From: Microcebus murinus
Lineage: Eukaryota > Chordata > Mammalia > Primates > Cheirogaleidae
Direction: 5' to 3'
Length of the DNA: 64,000 nucleotides
Assembly: GCF_040939455.1 (NCBI RefSeq)
Contig: NC_134129.1
Coordinates: 15,882,001 to 15,946,000 of the forward strand
Every line of letters starts with the position of its first letter. Positions within the stretch are counted from its first letter, which is position 1. The translations under genes and the position numbers were made by a program. This document shows positions 1 through 11,124 of this stretch, in pieces. The notes under the pieces were generated by a model. The model was not told the DNA's origin. It searched no databases and was given only the letters and a program-made list of their open reading frames with translations.

Positions 1-74
1 CATAGTTTACGGAGAAGGGGGGAATGAATAGGTGGAGGACAGAGGGTTTTAGGGCAGTAAAACTTTTCAGCATG

Positions 75-352
75 ATAGGAAAATAGCAGACACAAACTAT
101 TGTACATTTGTCAAATCCCACAGATTGGGCACCGGCCGTCAAGAGTGAAGTATGATTCGCACTGCAGACTTAGTTGGCAGTGGCGTGTCAATGCTGGTCT
201 ACCTGTTGTGATCAATGGGCCACTCCGGGGCCAGATATCGATGGCGGGGGCGCTGTGTGTGAGATGGGGGTACAACTCTTTGTACTTTCTACTCAACTTT
301 GTCAGGAACCTAAAATTACTCAAAAAATAAAGTCTGAATATTAAAAAAAATA
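75..352 (+). mobile_element. L1 3' end (old L1M-like fragment)
   Basis: The segment ends in the usual L1 3'-UTR signature: TGTACTTTCTACTCAA, then AACCTAAAATTACTCAAAAA, then AATAAAGTCTG and an A-rich tail at 333-358. Only the last 280 bp or so are present, so this is a 5'-truncated retrocopy with no coding capacity. The short open frames here lie within the repeat and are not genes. The exact L1 subfamily is not determined. Confidence 0.7.
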
Positions 353-478
353 ATAATAAACCAACCCAACCATCTTTTTATTTCCCTCCCAGAAATGTCA
401 GTGATTCATAATGACAAGTCTCATCTTGGAGACTACCTCTCAAGCAGATTTTTACCATCTTTTATTTTTGCCTTTAAG

Positions 479-675
479 CAGTGATCCCCAAATTTTTTAG
501 CACCGTTTGATCCCCATTTTCATGGAAGGCAATTTTTTTCCACAGACCGGGGAGTTGGGGGAATGATTTGGGAATGATTCAAGCATATTACGTTTATTAT
601 GCACGTTATTTCTGTTATTGCATTGCGACATATAATGAAATAATTACGCAACCCACCATGGCTTGGAGACCCCTG
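479..675 (+). mobile_element. Small hAT non-autonomous element (Zaphod/MER45-like)
   Basis: It starts CAGTGATCCCCAAATTTTTT and ends GGAGACCCCTG, so the termini are imperfect inverted repeats of hAT type. It is flanked by 8-bp direct repeats, CCTTTAAG at 471-478 and CCCTTGAG at 676-683, matching at 6 of 8 positions. That is the target duplication length of hAT transposons. The interior is AT-rich and non-coding. The family name is a likeness from memory. Confidence 0.7.
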
Positions 676-683
676 CCCTTGAG

Positions 684-2021
684 GATAAAAACCAAGGTTG
701 ATCTTCAGATCACTAGATAAATAATATTTCTGGGTTAAAATGTGAAATGAAGCAGTCATTAAACTAGCATTTCTCCTGAAATGTTTGTTCTGGACCGACT
801 CTGGACGTTGCCCTTTTGGTAGTGTTCTTTGGAGAGGACAGGGTGATTCACAGCCCGTCCCTCAAGGGTGTCCCCCGGGGCGAAGGGAAATGCCTGCCTA
901 GGGGTGTCACAAAGCAGGCTGTGTTCCCCTACAGGGTGCGATTTTTCTGGCTGTTGGACAGCATCCTCCAGGGTTATTCTATAGTGAAAAAACTTAGTGT
1001 CTGGCGTCCAAAAGTGACATCATACCCACCTAAGTTTCGGTAAAGCGTGGGTTTGGGTAGATTGGTTGTACTTCAAGACCAACAGGAAAATCGGAGAATA
1101 AAGTTGGTTTGTTTTGAGCACAACCTGGTGCACGCAGACAGAAATCAAATAGAAAAGCCAGCTGTCAGCAAGCAGCGAAAATATCAGGATGGAAAAAAAA
1201 AGAAAAAATAGAGCGTGAGGCATCATGGAGAAATTGTACAAGGTTGAGTTAGCTACAGTCAGCGAACAGAGTGTATTCCATGCCTCCTGCGAACTTCCCT
1301 CTTCAACTCTCTTGTTGTGGGTGCTGCCATCCCCAGTTAGGCTGAGTCAGGACTGACTGGGCACTTGGAGCCACCCAAATCCCTGGGACCGGCCTGTCCC
1401 CGCACTGCCCGAGTGGTCCCCAATGGCCCTGCCCGCTTGGGGACTGATGCGCTTGCCAACTCAGGGCCACGCTCATCTGACAACAAAAAAATAGATTTCT
1501 TTCTCGTGTCCATTAGCTTTACATTCTCCAGCTGTGAGTCGAAGGTGACATCTTCATACTATGTAAGTAAACCGAGGAAGCGACCGTTTAGCACTGCCTT
1601 CTCTTTAATGCCGCCGCCGTGCTAGGTGCTGGGACACGTGGGAGGGGAACCAGACTCAGATCAAGCAGTCGGAGAGTCCAGGCCAGGCACGTCATGGGCA
1701 GGGTTGGGTCTGCAGACAGAGAGGCGGGAGGACAGAGGGCATCCCGGGTGACATTCTACCACCCGCTACCGCAGAGGGGTCGAGCCTGGGCTTGAGTGTG
1801 GGGGGAAGAGGAGCCAGGTGACGGCCTGAGAGATAGCAGGGAGGGCAGGACCAGCCTCAGAAGGGCGGGCATGCCTTGGGAGGGCGTTGCAGAAATGGAG
1901 GGGACTGGGCCTACCCTGCTTCCAAGACGGAACTGGGCGAAGAAGGGAAGAGGTAGGAAGGATGGTGTATAAGTGGCTTCTGGTTGGAGGAAGGATTTTG
2001 TTTGTTCATTTTCCTTTATTT
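684..2021. other. Unassigned sequence, no gene seen
   Basis: About 1.3 kb with no recognised repeat. It is moderately GC-rich at 1360-1470 and 1620-1900. Open frames are short, lack plausible splice or start context, and overlap on both strands. Nothing supports a function. Confidence 0.4.
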
Positions 2022-2352
2022 ATTTTTTTTTTTTTGAGGGAGTCTCGCTTTGTTCCCCGGGCTAGAGTGAGTGTCGTGGTGTCAGCCTAGCTCACAGCAA
2101 CCTCAGACTCCTGGGCTCAAGCGATCCTCCTGCCTCAGCCTCCCGAGTAGCTGGGACTACAGGCATGCACCACCATCCCTGGCTAATTTTTTCTATATAT
2201 TTTTAGTTGGCCAATTAATTTCTTTCTATTTATAGTAGAGATGGGGTCTCACTCTTGCTCAGGCTGGTTGTGAACTCCTGACCTTGAGCGATCCTCCTGC
2301 CTCAGCCTCCCAGAGTGCTAGGATGACAGGCGTGAGCCACCGCACCCGCTGG
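2022..2352 (-). mobile_element. Alu, antisense
   Basis: It reads antisense from a T-run (2022-2035) through GAGGGAGTCTCGC to CGTGAGCCACCGCACCC. Both arms and the TTTCTTTCTATTTATAGTAG linker typical of strepsirrhine Alus are present. No clear target duplication is visible. Its 5' end abuts a 50-bp block that also lies upstream of another Alu at 24.4 kb. Confidence 0.95.
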
Positions 2353-2402
2353 TCAATTTGGATAATTATAAGTATAGACTGTAAATTAGTAATGTAAAAC
2401 AG
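2353..2402 (-). repeat. 50-bp block shared with 24366-24415
   Basis: Read on the minus strand, this block matches 24366-24415 on the plus strand at about 45 of 50 positions by hand alignment. In both places it directly precedes the 5' end of an Alu. It could be an old repeat hit twice at the same spot, or a 5' flank carried along with an Alu copy. Confidence 0.6.
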
Positions 2403-2596
2403 ACCCCCCCCCCCAAAAAAAAAAAACATTTTTAAAGGAACAGCAAAACACAACTCAGAGAGCTGCTAAGTCCACACTGCGCATCCAATTAGAGTAGTAA
2501 CAAGAATGACAGGGCGCCCCGCCACCGTGCTCCCATGTCACTGTGCTCACAGAGGGAGGCGAGTCCTCCCCCAGGCCTCTTCGAGGTCTCCCCACA

Positions 2597-2820
2597 GTGT
2601 ATGGAGCTTGGGCTGCGAATAGAGAGACCTTGTTCAAATCCCAGCTCTGCCACTTTCTAGCCATGTGACCCTTGGCAAATCAGTTGGGCTCCCCGAGCCT
2701 CAGTTTTCTCATCTGTGAATGGGAATGCTGGAATAGATCAACCTCAGAGGGTTGCTGGGAGGTTGAATGAACCTGTAATGAACCAAGCCCTGTGCTTTGT
2801 AGGCAGTGAGCACTCAGACT
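2597..2820 (+). mobile_element. MIR SINE
   Basis: It contains CAAATCCCAGCTCTGCCAC, GCCATGTGACCCTTGG and CTCAGTTTTCTCATCTGTGA in MIR order, and runs on to GTAGGCAGTGAGCACTCA. It is nearly full length and old. Confidence 0.85.
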
Positions 2821-2991
2821 ATTTTTATTTTGATTATAAGTCAGAGGCATTCTCTGCCTTTGCCACGCAGGTGCTGATTCACAAGACTTATAAGGCCCAG
2901 CTGATAGAGTGCTAATTGCCCACCCATATCCCTTCTCCCCCTCTTCCTTGCTAACTGACGCTCCATTTTATTCAAATAGCTACACACCTAG

Positions 2992-2994
<3 letters not shown>

Positions 2995-3042
<48 letters not shown>
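2995..3042 (+). repeat. (AC)24 microsatellite
   Basis: An uninterrupted AC dinucleotide run of about 48 bp, likely polymorphic in length. Confidence 0.98.
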
Positions 3043-3044
<2 letters not shown>

Positions 3045-3340
3045 TTCCCAGCTTCCCTTGCAGCTAGGGGTTCCATATTCTGGCCAATGAGATGTAAAAT
3101 GAAGCTCTTTAAGAGGCTGGTTCAGTAGGCACTCACCATCTGCCCATGCCACTCCTCCTCCTTCTTCTTGCCTGAAACTCAGATGTCATGACTGGTGCCT
3201 TAGCAGCCTCGTTGAACAATGTGGCAATCTTAAGGAAGGGAGCCTTGGACTAAGGCTAGACGAACAGACAAGGAGCGGAAGGAGAGATGGTACCTGCATC
3301 CCACGTGATGATGAAGGAAGAGTATAATTGTCTTAGCTGT
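3043..3340 (+). mobile_element. Ancient interspersed repeat, family not named
   Basis: CCCAGCTTCCCTTGCAGC, TTCTGGCCAATGAGATG and a later AGATGTCATGACTGGTG segment resemble an old mammalian repeat. Related pieces appear at 26045-26465, 45200-45420 and 54385-54500. I cannot name the family with confidence. Confidence 0.4.
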
Positions 3341-3569
3341 CTATCTCTTACCCTCTCCTTGCATGATAAACATAAGCACCTTCACAGCTGAAATCACTGT
3401 ATCTTTGACACTTACCACGGATTGCAAATTGGAAATGATGCACTTCCCCTTGGCCAAAAAGTGTGATAGGGGCTGGGCTGGCTGGCTGGATGGCAGAATC
3501 CTGGTGTAGGTAACTGGTTCCTTCTCTGCCCTGGACTGTCCTTTTTTCTCTCTCATACTTATACACACC

Positions 3570-3972
3570 TAGAGTGGGTTGAATGGTTGCCCCAGAAAGA
3601 TAATCCCCTGAAACCTAGGAATGCCATCTTATTTGGGAAAAGGGTCTTTGCAGATATAATTAAGGATCATAAGATGAAGAGATCATCCTGGATCATCCTG
3701 GATGGGTCCCAAGTCCAATGACAGGTGCCCCATAAGAGACATGGAGAGGAGAAGCCAGAGAGAGGAAGAGGCAATGCAACTCCAGGGGCAGAGATTGGAG
3801 CAATGCAGCCTCACGTCGGTAGCTGACCCGGAAGCTAAAAGAGGCAAAGATCAGATTGTTCCATAGAGCTCCAGATAGGTGTGGCCCTGTCCACCCCTTG
3901 GTTTCAGGCTTCTGGCCACCAGAACCATGAGAGAATGCATCTCTGATGTTTTAAGCCACCCAGTTTGTGATA
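3570..3972 (+). mobile_element. MLT1-type MaLR LTR, first part
   Basis: It begins GGTTGAATGGTTGCCCC and contains GGGTCTTTGCAGATATAATT, the CATAAGAGACATGGAGAGGA core and GTTTTAAGCCACCCAGTTTG near its 3' end, in MLT1 order. It is interrupted at a TA by transposon copy A and resumes at 4577. Confidence 0.8.
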
Positions 3973-4061
3973 CCGTGTTTCCCCCAAAATAAGACCTACC
4001 CATCAAATAAGCCCTAGCAGGATGTCTAAGCATGTGCGCAATAGAAGCCCTACCCCAAAAA

Positions 4062-4243
4062 CCAGCCCTAGTGCTGGGCGTGGCTATGAAAACCAGCCCT
4101 AGTGATGGGCGTGGCTATGAAAATCAGCCCTAGTGATGGGCGTGGCTATGAAAAAAATCAGCCCTGGTGATGGGCGTGGTTATGAAAATAAGTCCTAGTG
4201 ATGGGCATGGCTATGAGAATCAGCCCTAGTAATGGGCGTGGCT
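4062..4243 (+). repeat. 31-bp minisatellite inside transposon copy A (6 units)
   Basis: The unit reads CAGCCCTAG, TGATGGGCG, TGGCTATGAAAAT. Six units are present with small changes, including one enlarged by extra A residues near 4150. Other copies of the element carry 10, 3 and 5 units. Confidence 0.9.
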
Positions 4244-4465
4244 GCCCAGCGCATCTGCACAACCCATGCATGTCATCGCGGAGCGGGAAAGAACATGAGC
4301 AGCCCTTCTCATCTGCCCCCTGAGAGGTCTAGTGCTCCACAGGAGAGATCAGGGCCAGTGGTTCTAAAGGAAATAGAGTCGCAAGACATTCAGGATGGAA
4401 TTCGGGGTTTGGAGAGTGATGATGATGTTCCAGAAGATGACTTAACCCTATTTGAATCAATGTAG
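4232..4465 (+). CDS. Short conserved reading frame in transposon copy A (77 aa), possible transposase remnant
   Basis: It opens with ATG in the last 31-bp unit and ends at a TAG. The product starts MGVAAQRICTTHACHRG, has a Ser/Pro-rich middle with QERSGPVVLKE, and ends in the acidic tail DDDVPEDDLTLFESM. The same frame is open in copies C and D and shifted in copy B, so it belongs to the element. An acidic C-terminus is common in pogo/Tigger-type transposases, so this may be the end of a lost transposase (inference). No catalytic domain is present. Expression is not shown. Confidence 0.4.
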   Translation: MGVAAQRICTTHACHRGAGKNMSSPSHLPPERSSAPQERSGPVVLKEIESQDIQDGIRGLESDDDVPEDDLTLFESM

Positions 4466-4576
4466 ATGGTTGTACCGTACTTGAAAAAAATAACACATCC
4501 CCTGAAAATAAACCCCAGGGTGTCTTCTTGGGGAAAAAGAAATATAAGACCCTGTCTTATTTTGGGGGAAACACGG

Positions 4577-4612
4577 TAGTTTGTTACAGCAACCACAGGA
4601 AACTAATACACA
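4577..4612 (+). mobile_element. MLT1-type LTR, 3' remainder
   Basis: TAGTTTGTTACAGCAACC followed by AGGAAACTAATACA is the usual MLT1 3' end. It is separated from 3570-3972 by transposon copy A. Confidence 0.75.
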
Positions 4613-5014
4613 CTCCTCGGCACACTGCATCCAGGCTAGTGTTGGGCAGGGTTGGGGCCTCGAACCCTCTTCGACTCCTCAGTAAATTCCTCCTGAACCT
4701 GGTGGGTGTGTCCTCCCACCAGAAATCTTCCTGGGGGATGAAGAAGCAGCTCCACGCGGCAGACGTTCCCTGCATACCCCCGTTACGGGCTCTGTACGCA
4801 GCTGTCCTCCCGCGGCAGCTGCAACCCTGCCAAACACAGACCAGTGAAAACCATCCGTCCCCATCTGGAGGCCACAGCCAGGTCCTCTTTGCTCTGAAAT
4901 GTCTCTGAGCTTGGGAATTGAACACACAGTCCAGCGTGTCAAACTTCCTGCGGGCCTGGCATGTATGATACGGTTGCTCAACACGGCCCCAATCTCTGGG
5001 ATTTGTCTGACTTA
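4613..5014. other. Unassigned sequence
   Basis: Overlapping open frames of 100-126 codons run on both strands. They mirror each other, which suggests chance openness in GC-rich DNA. No family is recognised. Confidence 0.35.
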
Positions 5015-5150
5015 CTCACAGAACGGGGAATAGTAACTACACCCGCCTCTTAGAGTTGCTGTGGATTAAATGCATGAAAAGTGCTTTAGGCAGGACCTGG
5101 TGCAGGGTAGGGATACATGAACGAAAACAGCTAGTATCTGATTTCCAGTA
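5015..5150 (+). mobile_element. MIR fragment (3' half)
   Basis: GAACGGGGAATAGTAACTAC, TTAGAGTTGCTGTGGATTAA and GTGCTTTAGGCAGGACCTGG follow the 3' half of MIR in order. Confidence 0.65.
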
Positions 5151-5364
5151 GAATCCATGGGAATAAAAGCTTTTCCTGGCCACAGAAAATCTATCAACAA
5201 TGCATCCGTTTCCTGTGGACAAGTTATTCAGAAACATTCAAAACTTATCTTTGTATCTTTTTGTTCTTTTCAAACAGGGCTGGCCAAAGCCTCATCCCAC
5301 AAAATTCCCCCATTCCCTTCTTCATGCCTATGATTCCACTGCTAACGGCTTCATCCTCTAGACT

Positions 5365-5508
5365 CTAGAGGGGCCATCGAACTATCTGGAAAGGGCCAGA
5401 GCGTATGTATTCTGGGCTTTGTAGGCTGTATGTGGTCTTCCTGACATAGTCGTTGTCCTCTTTTTAAAATATCTAATAACATTTTTCAAATGTAAAAAAC
5501 ATTTTTAG
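5365..5508 (+). mobile_element. hAT-Charlie-like element, first part
   Basis: GAACTATCTGGAAAGGGCCA and GGGCTTTGTAGGCTGTATG match a common hAT-Charlie non-autonomous family. An Alu splits the element; the rest is at 5833-5898. Confidence 0.65.
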
Positions 5509-5832
5509 TCCAGGAATGGTGGCTCATGCCTGTAATCCTAGCACTCCGGGAGGCCGAGGCAGGAGGATCACTCAAGCTCAGGAGTTCAAGACCATCCTGA
5601 GCAAGAGCAAGACCCTGTCTCTACTGAAAATAGAAAGAAATTAGCTGGACAACTAAAATATTAGCCGAGCATGGTGGTGCATGCCTGTAGTCCCAGCTAC
5701 TCGGGAGGCTGAGGCAGGAGGATCGCCTGAGCCCAGGAGTTGGAGGTTGCTGTGAGCTAGGCTGATGCCATGGCACTCTAGCCCAGGCAACAGAGTGAGA
5801 CTCTGTCTCAAAAAAACCAAAAAAGAACAAAG
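5509..5832 (+). mobile_element. Alu, sense, inside a hAT element
   Basis: A dimeric Alu ending in an A-rich tail with CC interruptions. The target duplication is CATTTTTAR, at 5500-5508 and 5833-5841. The linker is a short variant (AATTAGCTGGACAACTAAAA). Confidence 0.93.
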
Positions 5833-5898
5833 CATTTTTAACTTGACAGGGCCATGCAGGCCAGATTTAGCCCAGAGCCCTCAGTTGGCCAATCTCTG
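5833..5898 (+). mobile_element. hAT-Charlie-like element, second part
   Basis: GGCCAGATTTAGCCCAGAGC and a terminus like CAGTTGGCCAATCTCTG complete the element begun at 5365. Confidence 0.6.
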
Positions 5899-6807
5899 CT
5901 AGAGGAAGGTTTAAAGGGACTCAGACTTTTTCTGCTTAGATTCCCATCTGCACGAAGGAGGCTTTGGGTGGTATCTGGGAGGGAAAGGGGTTTTCTATCT
6001 TCTATGCCTCTCTCTCTCTTTCTCTCTGCCAGGAGAGGAGGCAGCGATGGCCACAGAGGAAAGGGACCCATTGAAGGGACTGAATGGACGAAGGACATAA
6101 AATAGCCCCAGAAGGCTGAGTCAGATCCCCACACCGGACAATTCTGCCCCAGGCCAGTCTACTTCACAGTCTCCTGACACTGCCGGTGAAGAACAGGTGA
6201 GAACCAGACTAACATCTGGGCTTCGATACTGCCTTCATTCCACGACTCCGAGACGCTGTCATTTTTCCGCAACCCAACCCAGCAAGATGCTCAGAAGTTC
6301 AAATGCGAAAATCCGATTTCATAAATAATTGACTCCTGTTGATAGGCCCTCCTCATCCCCTAACCTTTCATGCCAAGCAGCAAATGACAGAGTATAGTCT
6401 AACTCCTACAACAACAAAGGAGCTGCCCTGGATGACAGAATGAGATCAGTAAATGCAAACCCCATGGCCAGGAGACTCCCATCTGCATTTGCTAGAAAAC
6501 GGGTTTATGAAGACGCTGGCCCCTGGCCCAGGTTCTGACAGCTACGACTTCACAGAGGAGAGAAAGAGAGTGCTGAAGGTTAATAAAACCAAGCCGGGAA
6601 GGAATGCAGGCTCCTCCTTGATCAAAAGAGATAATGACAATAAATCAAGATTGTCTTTATCCAAAGTAGCAAAAAAATAAATAATCATATACACGCTTAA
6701 CAGAATTTGGAATGGCAATCCTCGATGGTTTCTGCTAAGGCATATTTGTCGAGAGGTCTTCGTTTCTTACTAAAAGTTCATTCTTTCTCTGAGTTTCTTT
6801 ATACCCA
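5899..6807. other. Unassigned sequence
   Basis: About 0.9 kb with a CT-rich stretch at 6005-6030. No repeat family or exon is recognised, and the open frames are short. Confidence 0.4.
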
Positions 6808-7405
6808 AGGTATTAAGTCAGATTTATCCAGAGAAACAGAACCAATAGGCATGCATATATATAAGACAGTGTGCTCGATAGATGATATATAACATAGGTA
6901 TACATGTGGATATACATACATAAGACAGTGTGCTTACTCTTAAAATTAATACATCCTATTGGTGACATATGTATATGCATTTGTGTGTGTGTGTATATAT
7001 ATAATAGATAATATATATTATATGTAGAGAGAGAGATGGAGAGACACAGGGAGACAGAGACAGAGTTTTTATTTTAGGGATTGGCTCACATAATTTTAGG
7101 AGTTGGCAAGTCCAAAATCTATAGCAGGCTGGCTGGAAACCCAGGAAAGTTAAGACTGTTGCTTGAGTTCACAGTCAGTGCGCAAACAGAATTCTCTCTT
7201 CCTCGGGTGATGTCAGTCTTTTTCTCATGAGACCTTCAACTGATTGGATGAGGCCCACCCACAGTATAGGGTCTGCTTTACTTAAAGTCTACTGATTTAA
7301 ACGTTCATCTTACCTAAAAACACTTTTACAGCAAGAACATCTAGACTGGTGTTTGACCCAAACTGGGCACTATTATGGTCTAGCCAAGTGGACACTAACC
7401 ATTAC
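6808..7405 (-). mobile_element. MLT2-type ERVL LTR, antisense, with microsatellite expansion
   Basis: CCAGAGAAACAGAACCAATA near the left end, GGGATTGGCTCACATAATTT, TCAACTGATTGGATGAGGCC and CTACTGATTTAAACGTTCAT are antisense landmarks of ERVL LTRs of the MLT2 group. The usual short TA stretch has grown into about 200 bp of TA, TG and GA repeats (6845-7065). Confidence 0.75.
6845..7065 (+). repeat. TA/TG/GA-rich low-complexity block
   Basis: It includes TGTGTGTGTGTGTATATATA near 6980 and GAGAGAGAG near 7027. The 17-bp string ATAAGACAGTGTGCTYR occurs twice (near 6861 and 6920), showing internal duplication. Confidence 0.8.
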
Positions 7406-8124
7406 ACACATCATCCTACTGTTTATCCTGGGGTTCCTCCAATTAGCCACAGGTATTAGATAATCAGATTGTAACCATGTCATCCTTTATCTGGGAAGAT
7501 AAAAGGGAACAGCAATAGAGTATCCCCAAATGGCATATCCTGCCCGTTAGAAATGCATTTGACTCTTACGTGACATAAAATCAAAAGAACAATAGATAAG
7601 AAGGAAGAGTTTATTTTTCTCATACTAAAAAGCCCAGGGATGCCACAGGAGACCCACACTCTTCCTACCTTTTGCTTTTCTATCCTGAACGTGTTGGACT
7701 GTCCCTTCACGTCTGTCATCTCATGGTTTCACGTTGGCCGCCATAGCTCCAGACAGCCCGTGAACATTCGAGGCACAGAAAATCCAGGGCGAGAAGAGAG
7801 AGGGGTACCAGCCTTGGCTCTAACCTCCTTGCAGTCTTCCACTTGTTTCACTGGATGACATTGTCACATGGCCACCCTGAGTTGCAAGGGAGGCTGGGAA
7901 AGCAAGTGCTCCTCAGAGCAGGGCATATTGGTGCTCCAAGTAGAATCGGGGCTCTGTTGGCAAGAAAAAAGGGGACATGATTATCGAGTAGGGAACTTAC
8001 AGTGTCTGCCTCAGGACAGTTTCTAATGATTTTTGTCTGGATTTAAAAAGTGTCTCTTTAATTATGCATTTAGTCATTCATTTAAAAACACATCAGCGTG
8101 GTAGATTTGAGATACCAAATGAGT
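7406..8124. other. Unassigned sequence
   Basis: No repeat or exon is recognised. It may include more of an ERVL-related insertion next to the LTR on its left, but no retroviral coding frame is visible. Confidence 0.35.
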
Positions 8125-8139
8125 AAGACAGTGTACTTG

Positions 8140-8469
8140 GGCCGGGTCCAGTGGCTCACGCCTGCAATCCTAGCACTCTGGGAGGCTGAGGCGGGCAGAT
8201 CGTTTGAGCTCAGGAGTTCGATACCAGCCTGAGCAAGAGCAAGACCCCGTCTCTACTAAAAATAGAAAGAAATTAATTGGTCAACTAAAAATATATAGAA
8301 AAAATTAGCCAGGCATAGTGGCACATGCCTGTAGTCCCAGCTACTCGGGAGGCTGAGGCAGGAGGATTGTTTGAGCCCAGGAGTTTGAGGTTGCTGTGAG
8401 CTAGGCTGACGCCGAGACACTCTAACCCTGTTGTCCTGTTGAGACTCTGTCTCAAAAAAAGAATTAAAA
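8140..8469 (+). mobile_element. Alu, sense
   Basis: Full dimer starting GGCCGGGTCCAGTGG. The 15-bp target duplication AAGACAGTGTACTTG lies at 8125-8139 and 8470-8484. An internal change gives TCTAACCCTGTTGTCCTG near the 3' end. Confidence 0.97.
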
Positions 8470-8484
8470 AAGACAGTGTACTTG

Positions 8485-9189
8485 CTCTTAAGAAAATTAA
8501 CTCTGTAGTGGAGTTTTCTAAGAATAAAGCACTTATTAGGGGAGAGGCAGGTAGAAGAGGGATACCCAATTGGATACCCAATTCATCCTTCAGGAGGAAG
8601 TGGGTGGAGAGACTGGACAGTTTTCGGAGGTGACCGTAGAACAGTTTTCCAGGATGACCATGAGTTGGCCGTTAGAATGAGGACCGACATGTGACAGTGT
8701 GTTATGTGAGTCTGTCACTGTCTCTCCAGGAAAGCAGACATCTCTTCAAAGATCTGCAACACAGGGAATTGGCCATGCAGCACAGAGAGACAATGACAGT
8801 TAACACGGGTGATGAGGCAACGCAGAGATCAGCACCAGCAGGAAGCCACTACCACCTCTGCTAGCGGGGGGAAAAGAAGCGATCAGGAGCTGAAATCACA
8901 GTGAGCCTGTTTAGCAAAACCTGGAACTACAGAAAAGACAGTCACTGCTATAGAAGCCACCCAAGGCAGCAAGGAGAGAACTACCCTGGCTTCTATCTGC
9001 TTTCTACCTGCCGTTATTTTGCTGGTATCTCTTGTTGGCCTTGTACAACCAGCTGGGCATGTGAGACACAGGAGCCTGTGAAATGCAGCCTGCAAGGGTC
9101 AGCCTGGTGGACAAAAACAGAGCAGGGAAGGGTGAGGATGGATTCGGGGCAAACAGGCCCAGGGCTGCACTTCTAGGCAACTATGAGCA
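8485..9189. other. Unassigned sequence
   Basis: It contains a short direct repeat, TTGGATACCCAATTC beside ATACCCAATTGGATACC (8560-8585). Nothing supports coding. Confidence 0.4.
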
Positions 9190-9300
9190 TAACTAATGTG
9201 TAGTAATGACAGCCAACGTGTATAAGCATTTACTAAATGCCAGGAATCATGCTTAATATTGAGCGTTTTCTATGCACTAACATATTTGCTTAGTGTAAAT
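9190..9300 (-). mobile_element. MIR fragment, antisense
   Basis: GTATAAGCATTTACTAAATG, GCCAGGAATCATGCTTAATA and ATGCACTAACATATTTGC follow antisense MIR. Confidence 0.6.
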
Positions 9301-10827
9301 AAGGTACACAAAGAGGAGTGGGAGAAGATGAGGCTGCCATATGGAATGAGAGCAAGGCTCACATTACAAAGGGTTTATATGCCAGACCCATGGGTTTGAA
9401 CTTGGTCCCAAAGGCACTAGGGAATCAATGAAAGATTGGAAGGAGAAGAATTACACAGTCTGATCTGCATTTCAAAAGATCATTCATGTTTGTGTCCGTG
9501 GTCCGAGGTTCTGAGAATTGCTAATTCATCAAAGTAAACATTGGAGATCTGAGGAAGGAGAACTGGGAGTGTGACCCGCGTCTCTTCCCACCTCCTCTGT
9601 TCCCCTCCTCAGAGCAGACAGCACCACTTCGGAACACTTGTGTCATCTGTTGACATAACCAGGATCTTCGTTTACTTTAGCCCAGCAAAGCTGGAGTGGC
9701 AGACCTTCCTAAAACAAAATATTTATTGCTAATCTATACAATAGTTAATGGATTGATACATTACTCACCTCGTTAACACACTTCCGGAGAAATGTACATC
9801 CCGGCAACATTTTAGAGAGAGTCTCGCTCTATCTTAAAGCACGTTGTGGTCCTGTCGATTTGCTTTTCAAGTTTTAAAATAGGTCAGTGTGTCATCTGTC
9901 ACCGGGCTGTGTAGGTGGCGGTGGGAGACAGAACCTCAGATTAACCTGAAGTGTTGACACGGTGTTATCACGGAGCCAAGACTTATGGCCTTCGAAGAGA
10001 CATTTAGAGTCCCTCTGTCTTCCAACAGCCTCTTCCACAGAGGAGAAGGGCGAGCCACAGAGAGCAACTGGCCCAAGGACATGACAGTGGCCGGCGGAGG
10101 TAGCCCTGCAACCCACACTCCCACGCCAGCACTTCTTCCACGCTTGGCTTCCCTGCCGAGGTGTTCAGGGCTGAGAGGACGCTGTGTCGTCTTTACAAAC
10201 ACTGCGCAGGCGGAGAAACACCCGTCTCACAAGCGCCTAAGCAGAGAAGGGAGCGTACTGGCTTCACAGACAGTTCAGGGGAGGACGCTAATCTCAAACA
10301 TGGGTCACAACAGGGACTCTGCTGTCAACAGGACTCCGTCACTTTCTCTTTCTTGGATTACTTTCTGGACCGGTTTCTTGCATTACTTTCTGGGCCGGTT
10401 TCATCCAGGCATACTCGGGAGCAAAGTGGCGGCCAAAAGTCCCATCCAAGCTCAAAACCTGTGTGCACGGTGTCACCAGCGGGAAAGATGGCCGTCTTTT
10501 CCCATAATGCAAAGGGAAGCCTAGAAGTTGGATTTGATTGGTTGGTTCGGGTCATGTGCCCGTTCTTGAACCAATCACTGTAGCCGAGGTGAAGGGACCA
10601 CTCTTATTGGCCAGCTCTGGCTCGTCTATCCGAGGTAGGGAAAAGGATGAGCTCAGCGCCTACTGTTGCCAAGTTACACGTTTGGAGAGTGAGGGCGGCC
10701 ATGTTTGCCGGAGGAAAACCAAAGTTCCCTGGACCCAAGAAGGGAGAGTGGGTGCTGGGCAGGCACAAGTGACCCAGACACACTCCAGGTGCTGAGACTT
10801 ATGTTAAATCTCTTTAAAAAGAGGACC
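9301..10827. other. Unassigned sequence with possible ancient repeat pieces
   Basis: 9330-9480 resembles an old interspersed repeat around CCCAAAGGCACTAGGGAATC. 10520-10640 holds three CCAAT-type motifs (GATTGGTTGG, AACCAATCAC, TTATTGGCCA) and also resembles an old repeat. A 179-codon open frame at 9985-10524 overlaps one of 140 codons in another frame and shows no recognised domain, so I do not call it a gene. Confidence 0.35.
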
Positions 10828-11121
<294 letters not shown>

Positions 11122-11124
11122 GTT

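Larger units (their letters stand above)
3973..4576 (+). mobile_element. TA-target DNA transposon, copy A (604 bp)
   Basis: The termini are CCGTGTTTCCCCCAAAATAA and its inverse ending GGGGGAAACACGG. It is flanked by TA on both sides (3971-3972, 4577-4578). Joining the flanks restores GTTTGTGATAGTTTGTTAC, the expected MLT1 3' end, so the target duplication is only TA. Inside are AATAAGCCCTA subterminal repeats, six 31-bp tandem units (4062-4243) and a short conserved reading frame (4232-4465). TA duplication points to the Tc1/mariner/pogo group (inference). Copies B, C and D are elsewhere in the window. Confidence 0.85.

Noticed and set aside
2597..2820. tRNA-like sequence within MIR elements
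   Set aside because: MIRs descend from tRNA but the cloverleaf is not preserved here; no tRNA gene is called in the window.
9985..10524. 179-codon open frame on the plus strand
   Set aside because: It overlaps a 140-codon frame in another register and frames on the opposite strand, has no recognised domain, and spans sequence resembling an old repeat.
10520..10640. Cluster of three CCAAT-type motifs as a promoter
   Set aside because: The arrangement resembles an old interspersed repeat, and no TATA box, CpG island or transcript evidence is seen.
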